A stretch of DNA of 64,000 bases from Puniceicoccaceae bacterium (GCA_002729725.1 PBYS01000121.1:1-64000); one strand, 5' to 3'; shown: positions 1 through 9,715, counted from the stretch's first letter. Translations and numbers: made by a program. The notes: generated by a model from the letters alone, not told the origin.

Positions 1-34
1 ACTTTTTTCACACTTTTCGATGTACTAACGACGA

Positions 35-490
35 TTAACCCAACAATTTCGCACAAGCCAGCGTCTCTAGCCACGTTTTACGCCAATAATACGAGTCCAA
101 CAGGCTATCATCCCGCTCCCCCAGAAGTAATTTCGCCAAGTGTAGGGCCTCTACCGATGCGAGGCCTCCATGCGGATCTTCAGCAATCTTACTCACTCGC
201 GGGTATGCCGTCGCCACCGCAGGCAAAGTGCGCCGCACTCCTTTTCCATATAAGCATGCCTCCAGCTGCGGCAATAAACGCCAGGTGCTATCCAATAATA
301 ATAAGGGACGCCCCGCATCTTCAACCGAAAGCTCGGGAGCCCCCAAGGCCAGCACGGTAAAGCCGCTCATATCAAAGCTCCAGTTCTCCCGCGCTTTATA
401 GAAGGCGATATCTTCTCTTCCCTCTAAGGGCGTCAAACTGCACTTACTGCGACGCTCTTTAGGATGACGTATTATACTAATAGGTGTCAT
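35..490 (-). CDS. DTW/Tsr3-like RNA aminocarboxypropyltransferase family protein
   Basis: A 151-aa soluble protein. A DSTW motif sits at residues 67-70 after a hydrophobic strand, followed by YPRVSK (96-101) and GLASVEAL (109-116). This D-x-T-W / Y-x-R / S-x-x-E-A pattern is that of DTW and Tsr3 (SPOUT-like) enzymes, which transfer the aminocarboxypropyl group of SAM to uridine in tRNA or rRNA. The protein is short for the family, so the N-terminal cysteine-rich part typical of DTW proteins is missing. It starts 3 bp after the stop of the upstream cystathionine gamma-synthase gene, so the two are probably cotranscribed. The assignment rests on motif resemblance only; the substrate is unknown. 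Confidence 0.6.
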   Translation of the reverse strand: MTPISIIRHPKERRSKCSLTPLEGREDIAFYKARENWSFDMSGFTVLALGAPELSVEDAGRPLLLLDSTWRLLPQLEACLYGKGVRRTLPAVATAYPRVSKIAEDPHGGLASVEALHLAKLLLGERDDSLLDSYYWRKTWLETLACAKLLG

Positions 491-493
491 AGT

Positions 494-1996
494 TTAATTT
501 TTAACGCACGCGAGCGCGCGCTCAAAGACTTGAATAATAGCTTCGATTGGCTCCGCCCCCACAGAGATACGAAGCAAATCTGGATCAATCCCAATCGAGC
601 GTAAAAAACTGCGCCCTTCATCTGTGGTGACCAGATCATAGTGCGCAAGATACATAAAAGGGCACACCAGCGTATATTCGGTACCAAAGCTCGGCCCTTT
701 CATCAGCTCTAAAGCATCATAAACGGGCTCGATCGCCCCATGGACTTCTATCGTAATCAACGCCCCGCCAGCACCTTTACGTTGACTGACTTCTGCAAAA
801 CGCTCGGAGTGCCCCGCATAATGCACTTTCGCCACGGCGCGATGCGCCTGTAAATAGTCAGCTAACTGACGCGCATTCGCATCCATTCGCGCCACCACTT
901 CGGGCGCACGCCTCAACTGATAGGCCAAGCGGGCCACATCTCGGGCATAGGCTGGCTGATAGCAACTAAAGCAGCGCAAAACCAAATCACTATAATGCGG
1001 CGACTCCGCATTCAAAGCGACCGCACCAATCATAACATCTCCCTCACATGAAGCATACTTTGTCAGACTGGTAACCAAAATATCCGCATATCGCAAAACA
1101 TCTACATTATATATAGAGGCAACGGTAGGATCAATCATCATAACACCTCCACAGAGACGCACTGCCTGGGCAATTCGCTCCAGATCACCGACTTGCACAA
1201 TCGGATTGGTTGGACACTCAATCACCACTGCCGCCAAAGCGTCGCCACAGGCTTCGATTCGCCGCACCAGAGCCTCCGTATCCGTCACATCATAACAATG
1301 ATCCAAACTCTCGCCTTCAGCTAAAAATTCCTGCAAGACACATCCAGAATCCAAGTATAGCCACCCCAATTGCAGCCATTTATTGCGCCCCTTCGCTGCT
1401 TGAAATTCCCTCACTGCTCGGAAACCCGTATAAAATGCACTCATTCCTGAAGCACACACCATAAGGTCCTTCGCATCACAGCCCACAAGACCTGACAATT
1501 CCTCTTCAACAAAACCAGGCTGACCACTCCCCTCTGTCAGCTCGGGAAATACCGAATCTCGCAAGCCGTGCAACAACAGTAAATCTTCCGCTTGACGCGA
1601 GGAAATGCCACAGCCGGTATGCTGCACAAATTTCTTAACTAAGCGACATAGGTCTCGATCAGAGGCATCGTAATGCACAAGGAAAACCGCCTCATCTACC
1701 TTCAAGATGCCAAGACCTGCACCAATACGCTCGACCAAATCCTGAGTCGCTCGACGCCCAGGAATCAAAACTGCCTCCCGCCCCTCTAATCCTTCTCGCG
1801 ATAAGTAGAAGGCAATCAATTCTGCCACAAACGCATGCTGGACAAAACGCGGGTATCCCGACTTCAAAGCTTCGATCACGCGCGGCTCACGCTCTTCGTA
1901 GCCGCGCACATCGGCCATAGTGGGCAAGCTACTGACAACTGCATGCGGACTAGCAGGGCAGGCTTCACCAAGGGAATAGTGTCTGAGAGATGTCAT
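494..1996 (-). CDS. Cystathionine gamma-synthase, fungal STR2-like PLP enzyme
   Basis: A fold-type I PLP enzyme of the Cys/Met metabolism family, 500 aa from the chosen ATG at 1996. The PLP lysine is in TSLTKYASCEGD (about residue 313). The N-terminal ~130 residues (LGEACPASPHAVVSSLPT, then GYEEREPRV, then GYPRFVQH) resemble the extension of yeast STR2-type enzymes rather than the short bacterial MetB. Such enzymes condense an activated homoserine with cysteine to give cystathionine on the way to methionine. The longer reading frame begins at 2050, but the family N-terminus fits the inner ATG and no clear Shine-Dalgarno decides it. It is followed after 3 bp by the DTW-like gene. Confidence 0.85.
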   Translation of the reverse strand: MTSLRHYSLGEACPASPHAVVSSLPTMADVRGYEEREPRVIEALKSGYPRFVQHAFVAELIAFYLSREGLEGREAVLIPGRRATQDLVERIGAGLGILKVDEAVFLVHYDASDRDLCRLVKKFVQHTGCGISSRQAEDLLLLHGLRDSVFPELTEGSGQPGFVEEELSGLVGCDAKDLMVCASGMSAFYTGFRAVREFQAAKGRNKWLQLGWLYLDSGCVLQEFLAEGESLDHCYDVTDTEALVRRIEACGDALAAVVIECPTNPIVQVGDLERIAQAVRLCGGVMMIDPTVASIYNVDVLRYADILVTSLTKYASCEGDVMIGAVALNAESPHYSDLVLRCFSCYQPAYARDVARLAYQLRRAPEVVARMDANARQLADYLQAHRAVAKVHYAGHSERFAEVSQRKGAGGALITIEVHGAIEPVYDALELMKGPSFGTEYTLVCPFMYLAHYDLVTTDEGRSFLRSIGIDPDLLRISVGAEPIEAIIQVFERALACVKN

Positions 1997-2151
1997 AATT
2001 GGTATCATACAAGAAATGATATTCATAGGCTTTGGCGAGCACGGACTCAATACACACGGACAACATCAGACACTCACTACGGCTGGCATCATGCATTTGA
2101 ATTGACCAAGAATTAGCGGTAAACAAGCTGCTCGAATACGTATTTGTATTT

Positions 2152-3006
2152 ATGGGCTCACCTTACACCAACACTAAGCGCAAAAGAGGAACGTCTAACA
2201 GGCTTCAGAAATCCTCAAAAATTGCGCTCTTACTTGGAGTCATATTACTTACATGCGCTGCTGTCTTTACAGCCATCATATCGTTGCGCTCTTCTGATAA
2301 TTCAGGCACAGAGACACGTTTTCCTTATGGCACTATACAGGAACTGAGCTCACTCAGAACTTTCATGCCCGCCTATTTATCAGTAAACAGCAACGAAACC
2401 ATACTAGACAACACGCGCAGCATTCGCATAGCCGGAGAAGTTACGCATGGAGGTATCAGTGAGAACTTTGTGCTTTTTAAAATGCGGCCAGATCGAATGC
2501 TTTTCACGCTCAAACGCGACACATATGAGATTACTTATGGTGTGATTGGCCCAAAAGTCTGGCGGCGCGTACGAGCCCCACAACAAGAGGATACCCTTAG
2601 CTTAATCGAAGGCAAAGAAGTCGACACTTGGCATACGCAAGCTCAGTTCTTCGACCGGATTATCGAATCACATTTAGGCAATGGCCTAATTACAGGAATT
2701 GAATCTGCAGATTGGCTCGGCAACGAATGCTTAAAAGTCCACATCACCGACGCACACGACCAAGAAGTGACTATATTCATAGACCCCTTCTCAATGCACC
2801 CAATCGCAGAAAGAAAGAAGCTAGCCAATGGCAGCACTCAACAAACCGAATTTTTCGACTACCACGATGTCGACGGAATTCCAATCCCTTTTCACATCAT
2901 TGCGTCCATAGATAATAAAGTTACAACGCACACTCGAATCGAGCGAGCGGCGCTCAATACTGGCATCGTTTCTAGACTATTTGAGGTGCCGGACTCACTG
3001 CGCTAG
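2152..3006 (+). CDS. Membrane-anchored LolA-like protein, paralogue 1
   Basis: A 284-aa protein with a basic N-terminus (NTKRKRG), one membrane segment at about residues 24-46, and a periplasmic beta-rich domain containing paired strands such as MLFTLKR, VWRRVRAP and VTIFIDPFSMHPIAE. The strand pattern and the I-D-P-x-x-M-x-P-I turn recall LolA-like outer-membrane lipoprotein sorting folds, but no family was recognised with certainty. A close paralogue of identical length lies at 4073-4927, and both flank the LysM amidase. The two share the start context (TATTTATGGGCTCA) and the terminal stretch TGI-SRLFEVPDSL, so duplication is clear. Function is unknown; an envelope role is inferred from topology and neighbours. 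Confidence 0.75.
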   Translation: MGSPYTNTKRKRGTSNRLQKSSKIALLLGVILLTCAAVFTAIISLRSSDNSGTETRFPYGTIQELSSLRTFMPAYLSVNSNETILDNTRSIRIAGEVTHGGISENFVLFKMRPDRMLFTLKRDTYEITYGVIGPKVWRRVRAPQQEDTLSLIEGKEVDTWHTQAQFFDRIIESHLGNGLITGIESADWLGNECLKVHITDAHDQEVTIFIDPFSMHPIAERKKLANGSTQQTEFFDYHDVDGIPIPFHIIASIDNKVTTHTRIERAALNTGIVSRLFEVPDSLR

Positions 3007-3083
3007 AGTGCCCTCACGCGCTTGATCGCTAGCAAAAAACGATTAAATATTGTACAAACAATAAACATCCCTCCATCAACAAC

Positions 3084-3986
3084 ATGCACGTCACACGCCG
3101 AGAATTTACCAAACGCGCAGGCTTAATCGCACTGGGCAGTATAGCTAGTTTCAAGCTCGGCAACGCTCAAGGAACATACACGGTACGCAATGGAGACACT
3201 CTCGGACATATAGCCCTCAAACATAACATAAGCACCGCTGAACTCAGAAGAATCAATAAGCTGAGCGGCGACCTGATTCATGTTGGACAAACATTAAAAA
3301 TCTCAGAGCAAAGCACACCACCGCCGCCCGCGCCAACCATCGCGAACAACACAGTTTATACAGTCAAAAAAGGCGACACCCTAGGCGGAATTGCATTGAT
3401 TCATGGCGTTCGTATAGCCGCCCTCAAACGTGCCAACAATTTATCCAACGATATGATTCGAATCGGCCAGAAGCTATACATACCGGACGCGACACCGATG
3501 ACTGATCTATTGACTCATGTGCGCGCAGAAACCGCGAAAATTACAGTGCGCACTGACAATTGGAAACGCATCGTGGCACACCACAGTGCAATCAAATATG
3601 GGAATGCAGCAATCTACGACCGCGCCCATCGGAAACGTGGCATGAAGAACGGACTCGCCTACCACTTTGTGATCGGCAATGGCATCGACTCCGGCGACGG
3701 CGAAATCGAAATTGGCCCTCGATGGACCAAGCAACTATTAGGCGGCCACGTTAAGAGCTACGGCATCAATCTGACCGCGATTGGCATTTGCTTAGTCGGC
3801 AATTTTGAGGCGACACACCCCACCCATCGCCAACTCGCAGCATTCACTCAGCTCATGGACTGGCTACGGGGCGAAATCATCCCAGGAGCCAAGCAATTTG
3901 CTGGCCACCGCGACCTACGCGGAGAACAAACGATCTGCCCAGGAAAGAACTTTCCACTAGCCGCGATGCATGCGCGCTATGATTAA
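3084..3986 (+). CDS. Tat-signal LysM N-acetylmuramoyl-L-alanine amidase
   Basis: A 300-aa secreted murein hydrolase. The N-terminus carries a twin-arginine motif (TRREFTK, residues 4-10) before a short hydrophobic stretch ending NAQ. Two LysM peptidoglycan-binding domains follow (about 31-74 and 90-134), separated by a proline-rich linker. The C-terminal Amidase_2/PGRP domain (about 158-300) shows the zinc ligands: His in AHHSA (166/167), GHRD (His 275) and CPGKNF (Cys 285). It should cleave the bond between MurNAc and the stem peptide in the periplasm. It sits between two paralogous 284-aa membrane proteins on the same strand, which suggests that they act together. Confidence 0.85.
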   Translation: MHVTRREFTKRAGLIALGSIASFKLGNAQGTYTVRNGDTLGHIALKHNISTAELRRINKLSGDLIHVGQTLKISEQSTPPPPAPTIANNTVYTVKKGDTLGGIALIHGVRIAALKRANNLSNDMIRIGQKLYIPDATPMTDLLTHVRAETAKITVRTDNWKRIVAHHSAIKYGNAAIYDRAHRKRGMKNGLAYHFVIGNGIDSGDGEIEIGPRWTKQLLGGHVKSYGINLTAIGICLVGNFEATHPTHRQLAAFTQLMDWLRGEIIPGAKQFAGHRDLRGEQTICPGKNFPLAAMHARYD

Positions 3987-4072
3987 CGAACGAAGATGTC
4001 CCGAACCGTCAGAATACAATTGCCCCCTAAAATCCTCTGACTAATGATCGACATGACTAATCACACATATTT

Positions 4073-4927
4073 ATGGGCTCATCATACACAAACACTAAGC
4101 GAAAGAGCAGCAAACCCAGTAAATCTCAAATACTACTAAAGCGCGTGCTCTATACTGGCGCCATCGTGCTCGCATGCGCAGCGATCTATAGTACTGTAAA
4201 ATCTATCCTAGCCCCGGAGACTAGCATGGGTGAAATAGGATTACCTCATGGTAGTATTCAAGAATTAGTTGATCCTAGGACATTCATGACCGCTTATCTA
4301 GCTACCAACTGTAAACCACCACTGCTAGAGACCACCCAAACGATTCGCGTCGCAGGAAGAATCGACAGTGGCCTCGCGAATGAGAGCTTTGTGCTGATCA
4401 AAAAACAGCCAAATTTAATGCTGTTCACAATCGACCGCAAAACACACCAAATCACATTTGGCGTACACGGCGATAAAGTCTGGCGCCGGGTGCGCATCCC
4501 CAACAGAGATGATGAATTTATTAACATTGAAGGCGACGAAGTCTACACATGGAAGTCGCAAGCACGCTTCTATGATCGAATCATTCAAGCACATCTCGGC
4601 GATGGTAGCATACTCAACATCGAACCTAGCGACTGGGAAAATATTGACTGCCTAAAGGTGAAACTCAAAGACGGAGATGGCGATAGGGTGGACATATACA
4701 TAGACCCTCTCACCATGCATCCTCTAGCTGAGGAACAATATCGAGACAATGGAGCAGTGCAGCAGACAAAATTCTCCGACTATCGCGACATCGATGGCAT
4801 GCCTATTCCGTTTAACATGGTCACCACGGTGGACGGAGAAGTTCTAAACCGCATCGAACTCGAAAGTGCCGCACTCAACACTGGTATCATGTCGAGACTC
4901 TTCGAAGTGCCTGACAGCCTACTGTAA
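4073..4927 (+). CDS. Membrane-anchored LolA-like protein, paralogue 2
   Basis: A 284-aa paralogue of the product of 2152-3006, with the same plan: basic N-terminus, one membrane segment (about residues 25-45) and a beta-rich periplasmic domain. Conserved landmarks include KVWRRVRIP, YIDPLTMHPLAE, DGMPIPF and SRLFEVPDSL. It ends directly against the convergent U32 gene (TAA at 4925-4927, the other stop at 4928), leaving no room for a separate terminator. The pair flanks the LysM amidase. No function can be assigned; lipoprotein sorting or a sigma-regulator-like fold are possible readings. Confidence 0.75.
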   Translation: MGSSYTNTKRKSSKPSKSQILLKRVLYTGAIVLACAAIYSTVKSILAPETSMGEIGLPHGSIQELVDPRTFMTAYLATNCKPPLLETTQTIRVAGRIDSGLANESFVLIKKQPNLMLFTIDRKTHQITFGVHGDKVWRRVRIPNRDDEFINIEGDEVYTWKSQARFYDRIIQAHLGDGSILNIEPSDWENIDCLKVKLKDGDGDRVDIYIDPLTMHPLAEEQYRDNGAVQQTKFSDYRDIDGMPIPFNMVTTVDGEVLNRIELESAALNTGIMSRLFEVPDSLL

Positions 4928-7471
4928 TCAGCGCTCCAAGGTCCCGCGGGTCACACCGAGCTGGTTGATCAGTTTGAGTTCTTTCCACAGATGCTCGGGA
5001 CTGATCTCTCCTGCTAGCAAATCGGCGTAATGCTGCATGGTGCGGCGCACTTCTTCGCCGGTCTCATTGAGAAACTCGATACGATAGGCGCCGGCGCCTT
5101 GGGCGGTCATTGACTCAATGTACTCGGCTCCTGTCTGCGCCTTGGAATTAAACAATGTATTGCGGCAACCGGCATCGGCCTTGAGCGGGTGCAGGGCTCC
5201 CACGCGGTCCTTGAGCTGCACTTGGTGACTGTCGCAGGGGCGTCCGCAATCGCGAAAATCCTTACCTTCCGATAGGAAGGCACAAAAGACGCAGTGCTCC
5301 ATGTGAAACATCGGCATGTGCTGGTGTAGGGTGATCTCAAAACTGCCGGCGGGTGAATGACTCAGTAGTGCATCCAACTGCGCGGTGTTGAGATCGTAGG
5401 ATGCGGTCAAACGCTCCAAGCCCCAGCGCTCGATAAAATAGGCGGCGCTCAGGTGATTGGCGACGTTCAAAGAGAAATCGCCGCGCATGCGGTAATCGGC
5501 CAGCGCGGTGAGGTGCTCGTGGTTGCGCGCGAGAAAACCGTCGGCGCCACAGTTGAGCAGTTGCTTGATTAGAAAGTCTTCGCCCGACTTAAACATGCGT
5601 GGCGGCGCCACCCAGATCTGGCGCGTGCGCCCATCGGCCTCCTCGGCGGCTCGGGCTTGCGCCACGGCCGCGGCGTATTTGCGCGGATCTTCTAGCTCGA
5701 GATAAATCTCGTCGTAGGGCAGTTCCAGAGCGACCGCGAATTGCTCGGCATTGCGCACGTAAGGAATCAAATAAGGGCTGCTTGCTTTGCCGACAGCTGT
5801 GGATTCGCCGATAGTAACCTGCGGCGCTGGATTCATTTGCCAGCGCAGCGGCTCAGCGCGGTGCGCCATCAGTAGGTCGACAGCATTGCGGCGCAATTGA
5901 TTCAATGCGGACACGGGCAACATGCAGTCGCCCGCCAAATCGATGTCCAAATCGCCCAGGTAAAAAGCACTGCCGCCCAAGCGTCCCAACTGTTTGCGCA
6001 GCATCGCCTCGTCGAGTGGTTTGTTGCGCGCAGCTTGCAGTTCGGGCTCTGACTGCGCTTGAGCGATGTGCCCTTCGTCATCGCGCAAGGTCAGGCTTAG
6101 CGGCGCGCCCACCCGCCCGCTCACGCTGGCATGGATCGGACGCTTGTAGTTTGGCTGCTCGACCTCGAAACTTTGACGCAAGCTCTTATCCAGCGCGGGG
6201 TCGGAGGTCTTGTAGACCACCTGCCCGGGCTCGACGCGCTTCCAGTTGATCGAGCCTTGGAAGAAACGAATGAAGCTCTCGTCGGCATTGGTATCCACAG
6301 ATGTGATACGCCCACCCTCTTCGTGTTCGTCGGGGCGACCGCGATCGATCACCACGCCATCGCCGGCTTTGAGCGGATGTTCCAAGCGCAGCCAAATGCC
6401 GTCGCGCTCAATGCGATCGATCACCCCCAGTCGTAGGCCGCGCTTTTTTCCGAAGCGGGCATGCACTAGTTTTTGATTATCGATGCCGCCCAACCAACCG
6501 GTCGACAGGCCACGGGAGAAAGTCATTTCCAGCGCGTAGCGCCCCTCGGCCTGACGGTAGGGCGCGGGCGTATGCGCCGCTTCGCCATGCCGACGCGTCC
6601 AAGCATCATCCAATGCCTTACGATACACACTCGTGACAGCGGCCACATATTCCGGCGCCTTCAAGCGGCCCTCGATTTTCAGACTCGCCACGCCGGCATC
6701 GATGATCTCGTCCATGGCATCCAATCCAGCCAGGTCTTGTGGACTCAATAAATAGCGCCGATCTCCGAGATCGACGGGCTCGCCATCGCTATACAAGCCG
6801 TAGGGCAGACGGCAGGCCTGCGCGCACTCGCCGCGGTTGGCCGAGCGGCCCCCCAGCGACTCACTGGTCAGACATTGCCCCGAGTAAGCCACACAGAGCG
6901 CCCCGTGCACGAAAATTTCCAAGGGCATATCCAAGCCCTTGTTCAGAGTCTTTTCCTTGATCGCATGCACCTCCTTGAGCGAACACTCACGTGCCAGCAC
7001 CACGACACTGCTGCCCAGTTCTTCTGCGAAATGTACCCCCGCCTCGCTAGTGACACTCATCTGAGTGGACGCATGAATCGGGAAATCCGGCGAAATTTTG
7101 CGTATCAACTGGCAGATGCCCACGTCTTGCACGATGGCGGCATCCACGCCCGAGCGAATGATCGAGCGCAGAAAACTCTCGGCATCCGCCAGCTCGTTAG
7201 AAAAGACCAACGTATTAAAGGTCACATAGCCCCGCACCCCACGCCCATGCAGGTAGGCCATCAGATCCGGCAGGTCGGCCTCGGTAAAATTCTTGCCCCG
7301 CATGCGCGCATTAAAACGATCCAGACCGAAGAAGATCGCATCGGCCCCATTTTCGACAGCCGCGCGGGCGCACTCCCAATCCCCCGCAGGCGCGAGAATT
7401 TCTGGCTTTTGTAAAACGGCGTGTGATCGATCCTGATCTGCGCCGAGGCGTTTTGGTATGAGTTTGGGCAT
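4928..7471 (-). CDS. Peptidase U32 family protein, RlhA-like (23S rRNA hydroxylation)
   Basis: An 847-aa protein. Residues ~22-65 (PEILAPAGDW, then GADAIFFGL, FNARM) are the U32 N-terminus. The core has EIFVHGALCVAYSGQC and GECAQACR, whose cysteines probably bind a cluster. A central domain fits DUF3656. A cysteine-rich C-terminal part (HMEHCVFCAFL, CGRPCDSHQ, AGCRNTLFN) follows. This is the layout of E. coli RlhA (YdcP), needed for 5-hydroxycytidine in 23S rRNA, with a longer C-terminus than the ~650-aa E. coli protein. Family membership is clear; the exact RNA target is inferred. It is a single gene, convergent with 4073-4927. Confidence 0.85.
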   Translation of the reverse strand: MPKLIPKRLGADQDRSHAVLQKPEILAPAGDWECARAAVENGADAIFFGLDRFNARMRGKNFTEADLPDLMAYLHGRGVRGYVTFNTLVFSNELADAESFLRSIIRSGVDAAIVQDVGICQLIRKISPDFPIHASTQMSVTSEAGVHFAEELGSSVVVLARECSLKEVHAIKEKTLNKGLDMPLEIFVHGALCVAYSGQCLTSESLGGRSANRGECAQACRLPYGLYSDGEPVDLGDRRYLLSPQDLAGLDAMDEIIDAGVASLKIEGRLKAPEYVAAVTSVYRKALDDAWTRRHGEAAHTPAPYRQAEGRYALEMTFSRGLSTGWLGGIDNQKLVHARFGKKRGLRLGVIDRIERDGIWLRLEHPLKAGDGVVIDRGRPDEHEEGGRITSVDTNADESFIRFFQGSINWKRVEPGQVVYKTSDPALDKSLRQSFEVEQPNYKRPIHASVSGRVGAPLSLTLRDDEGHIAQAQSEPELQAARNKPLDEAMLRKQLGRLGGSAFYLGDLDIDLAGDCMLPVSALNQLRRNAVDLLMAHRAEPLRWQMNPAPQVTIGESTAVGKASSPYLIPYVRNAEQFAVALELPYDEIYLELEDPRKYAAAVAQARAAEEADGRTRQIWVAPPRMFKSGEDFLIKQLLNCGADGFLARNHEHLTALADYRMRGDFSLNVANHLSAAYFIERWGLERLTASYDLNTAQLDALLSHSPAGSFEITLHQHMPMFHMEHCVFCAFLSEGKDFRDCGRPCDSHQVQLKDRVGALHPLKADAGCRNTLFNSKAQTGAEYIESMTAQGAGAYRIEFLNETGEEVRRTMQHYADLLAGEISPEHLWKELKLINQLGVTRGTLER

Positions 7472-7533
7472 GAGTGTCTGGCTACTTTTATTGAGCTAAA
7501 CCCTCAAAAGTGAAGAGCGAAAACACGTCCCCT

Positions 7534-7557
7534 AGCGACAGCCCGCATTTTGTCGCT
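7534..7557 (-). terminator. Hairpin overlapping the creC stop, possible terminator
   Basis: The arms AGCGACA and TGTCGCT (7 bp, perfect) enclose a 10-nt loop and include the TGA of creC. A short T-run occurs about 11 nt further downstream on the minus strand, so it is not a canonical intrinsic terminator. Confidence 0.3.
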
Positions 7558-8990
7558 CACAATTGCGGCAAACGAATCACCGCTTCGGCTCCGGCCTGAT
7601 CTTCGCGATTGCCCACCTGCAAGCTGCCTCGGTGCAATTCGACCGCTTCGCGCGCAAAGCACAAGCCCAGCCCCGAGCTCCGGCGCTCACTGTGAGGCCG
7701 GGGCAAGGAATAGAAACGATCAAAGATGCGTTCGAGCGCAAATTCTGGAATCCCGGGCCCCTCATCGCAGATGGAAATCACAACCTGGCGCGCCTCCAGC
7801 CAGGCTCGGATTTCGATGCGCCCCTCCAGCGGTGAAAAATCGATGGCGTTTTGCAGCAGGTTATTGAGCGCAGTCTCCAACAGGAATAGCTCCCCCTCGA
7901 CCCTGCACTCGTCCGACAGCTGCAGCTCGAAGTGAATCTTTTTATTCAGTCGGCTGGACTCGTGATGATTCACGATACGCCGGATCAGCGCGCCCAGCTC
8001 GATCTCGACGGGATCCCCCAGTTCGGTGCGATTTTCCAGCGAGGCCAAGGCCAGCAGTTGGTCCACCAGGTTTTGCAAGCGAGCGGATTCTAATTCAATG
8101 TTCGCCAGAAATTGCGTGCGCTTCGCCGCGGGCAGGTCCTCCTGCAACAATTCCGCCGCCCCACGGATCCCGGCAATCGGCGACTTCATTTCATGCGTCA
8201 GCGACTGCACATAGGACTCCACATATTTGCGGTTTTCCAGAGCCTCGCGCATCGCCTCGGTGCTTTCCCCGAGAATTCGTAAGTGCCGCCCCGGCATGAC
8301 AGGCGCCGGCGGACGCTCTCCCCGCGAGACCGCGGCCGCATAGGCGGTCAATCGCCGCAGGGGCTGTGTCACCCATTTCGAAAGCAGCCATCCCAGCAAA
8401 AGCACCAAACCCACCGCCAGCAGTCCTAGTCGAATCAAGCGCTGCTTGGTCTCGATGATAAAGAGCAACATGCTGCGTTGCGGCTTATAGACAGTGAGCA
8501 CGCCGATGATTTCGCCGTCATTCACAATCGGTGCGCCCACATACATCACCGAAGAGGTGGGGTCGGCCTCATCCAGGCGAGAAGAGCGGGCACCATACTC
8601 CCCGCGCAAGGTGCGCGCTACATCCAAATAAATACTAAAATCCTCGCCCACCTGGCCCACCGTTCCGGAATCGTAAATGAGCCGCCCCGCCGCATCGGTG
8701 ATATAAAAGTCCATCAGCACTTTGTCCTTCATCAGATTATAAATCTTGGCATTCAGCGGCTTCGCTTTAACTGACTCCATACCAGAACGCCAAGCCTCCG
8801 GCGCAAGAATCGCATGCCCACCCTGATTCGATAAGAGGGCCGCCAAGATCTCCGCCACATCCACCATCGGCTCTTCGGTCGCTTCCAAATACTGGCGCTC
8901 GACCCGATCCAAGATCGGATTCAGCAAGACCGCGAAACCAGCCAAGGCCATCAGCGCGAGGCTGATCAATATGCGATTGGTTAAACTCAC
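7557..8990 (-). CDS. creC: CreC-like sensor histidine kinase
   Basis: A ~477-aa membrane kinase. TM1 lies at about residues 8-26, followed by a periplasmic sensor region (~30-185), TM2 (~188-206), HAMP, HisKA with H-box LTHEMKSPIAGIRGAAELL, and HATPase (NNLLQNAIDFS, CDEGPGIP, SSGLGL). The H-box and the HAMP-HisKA spacing resemble E. coli CreC (474 aa). The frame can start with TTG at 8993, but GTG at 8990 overlaps the creB stop as GTGA and is preferred. It phosphorylates the product of the adjacent creB. CreBC in enterics senses metabolic or cell-wall state; the signal here is unknown. Confidence 0.85.
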   Translation of the reverse strand: MSLTNRILISLALMALAGFAVLLNPILDRVERQYLEATEEPMVDVAEILAALLSNQGGHAILAPEAWRSGMESVKAKPLNAKIYNLMKDKVLMDFYITDAAGRLIYDSGTVGQVGEDFSIYLDVARTLRGEYGARSSRLDEADPTSSVMYVGAPIVNDGEIIGVLTVYKPQRSMLLFIIETKQRLIRLGLLAVGLVLLLGWLLSKWVTQPLRRLTAYAAAVSRGERPPAPVMPGRHLRILGESTEAMREALENRKYVESYVQSLTHEMKSPIAGIRGAAELLQEDLPAAKRTQFLANIELESARLQNLVDQLLALASLENRTELGDPVEIELGALIRRIVNHHESSRLNKKIHFELQLSDECRVEGELFLLETALNNLLQNAIDFSPLEGRIEIRAWLEARQVVISICDEGPGIPEFALERIFDRFYSLPRPHSERRSSGLGLCFAREAVELHRGSLQVGNREDQAGAEAVIRLPQL

Positions 8991-9715
8991 CAATGCTCCC
9001 TCATCGAATATCCAATGCCACGGTGCGTGACAATCGGATCCTCATCGGCGCACACAGATTTCAGTTTGGCCCGCACGGATTTGATATGGGTATCGACCGT
9101 GCGCTCCATCGAGGCGTCCGGCTCTTCCCATGCGAGGTCCATCAACTGCGCGCGCGAATACACACGGCCCGGCTTTTCGATCAGCGCGACCAAGAGGCGG
9201 AATTCATAACGCGACAAAGTCATCGGCGAACTGTAGTAACAAATCTGCCAACGCTCATAATCAACCTCGAAGGGCAGCCCTGAACGCGCCCGCGGAGCCA
9301 CCGCATTCAGCAGCGGCGCAGGCTGCGCATTCAACTGCGCGCGCCGGATGTTGGCCCGCACCCGCGCCGAAAGCTCACGTGGACTGAAAGGCTTGGTCAC
9401 ATAATCGTCCGCGCCCAATTCCAGCCCCACCACCCGATCCACCTCCGAGGCGCGCGCCGTCAAAAAGATCACCGGCACCTGAGTACGCAGCCGCAAGTCA
9501 CGACACAGGTCGAAACCATTCATATCCGGCAGCCCCACATCCAAAACCACCAAGGCATACTGCGTCGCCTGCAGATGCGCCAAAGCCTCCCCGCCCGATG
9601 CCGTGTGATCGACCGCAAAGCCCTCCGACTCCAAAGCATACACAATGCTATCACGAATCGAAGGCTCGTCCTCGACGACCAATACGCGGGGCAGTTTATC
9701 AGAATGAGAAGTCAT
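8987..9715 (-). CDS. creB: CreB-like OmpR-family response regulator
   Basis: From the ATG at 9715 this is a 242-aa regulator. The receiver domain contains VLVVEDEPSI, the phosphoacceptor aspartate in VVLDVGLPDMNGFDLC, and KPFSPREL. The C-terminal winged helix ends with VDTHIKSVRAKLKS and GIGYSM. EVDRVVGLELGADDYVTKPFSPRE closely matches E. coli CreB (wording from memory, not an alignment). The longer frame from 9802 runs through a REP element and is unlikely. Its stop overlaps the creC start. The order from the promoter side is secreted protein, creD, creB, creC. Confidence 0.87.
   Translation of the reverse strand: MTSHSDKLPRVLVVEDEPSIRDSIVYALESEGFAVDHTASGGEALAHLQATQYALVVLDVGLPDMNGFDLCRDLRLRTQVPVIFLTARASEVDRVVGLELGADDYVTKPFSPRELSARVRANIRRAQLNAQPAPLLNAVAPRARSGLPFEVDYERWQICYYSSPMTLSRYEFRLLVALIEKPGRVYSRAQLMDLAWEEPDASMERTVDTHIKSVRAKLKSVCADEDPIVTHRGIGYSMREHW

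Noticed and set aside
5905-7414. Several open frames on the plus strand opposite the U32 gene
   Set aside because: They are antisense shadows of a GC-rich coding region, rich in R/P/A and without domain features.
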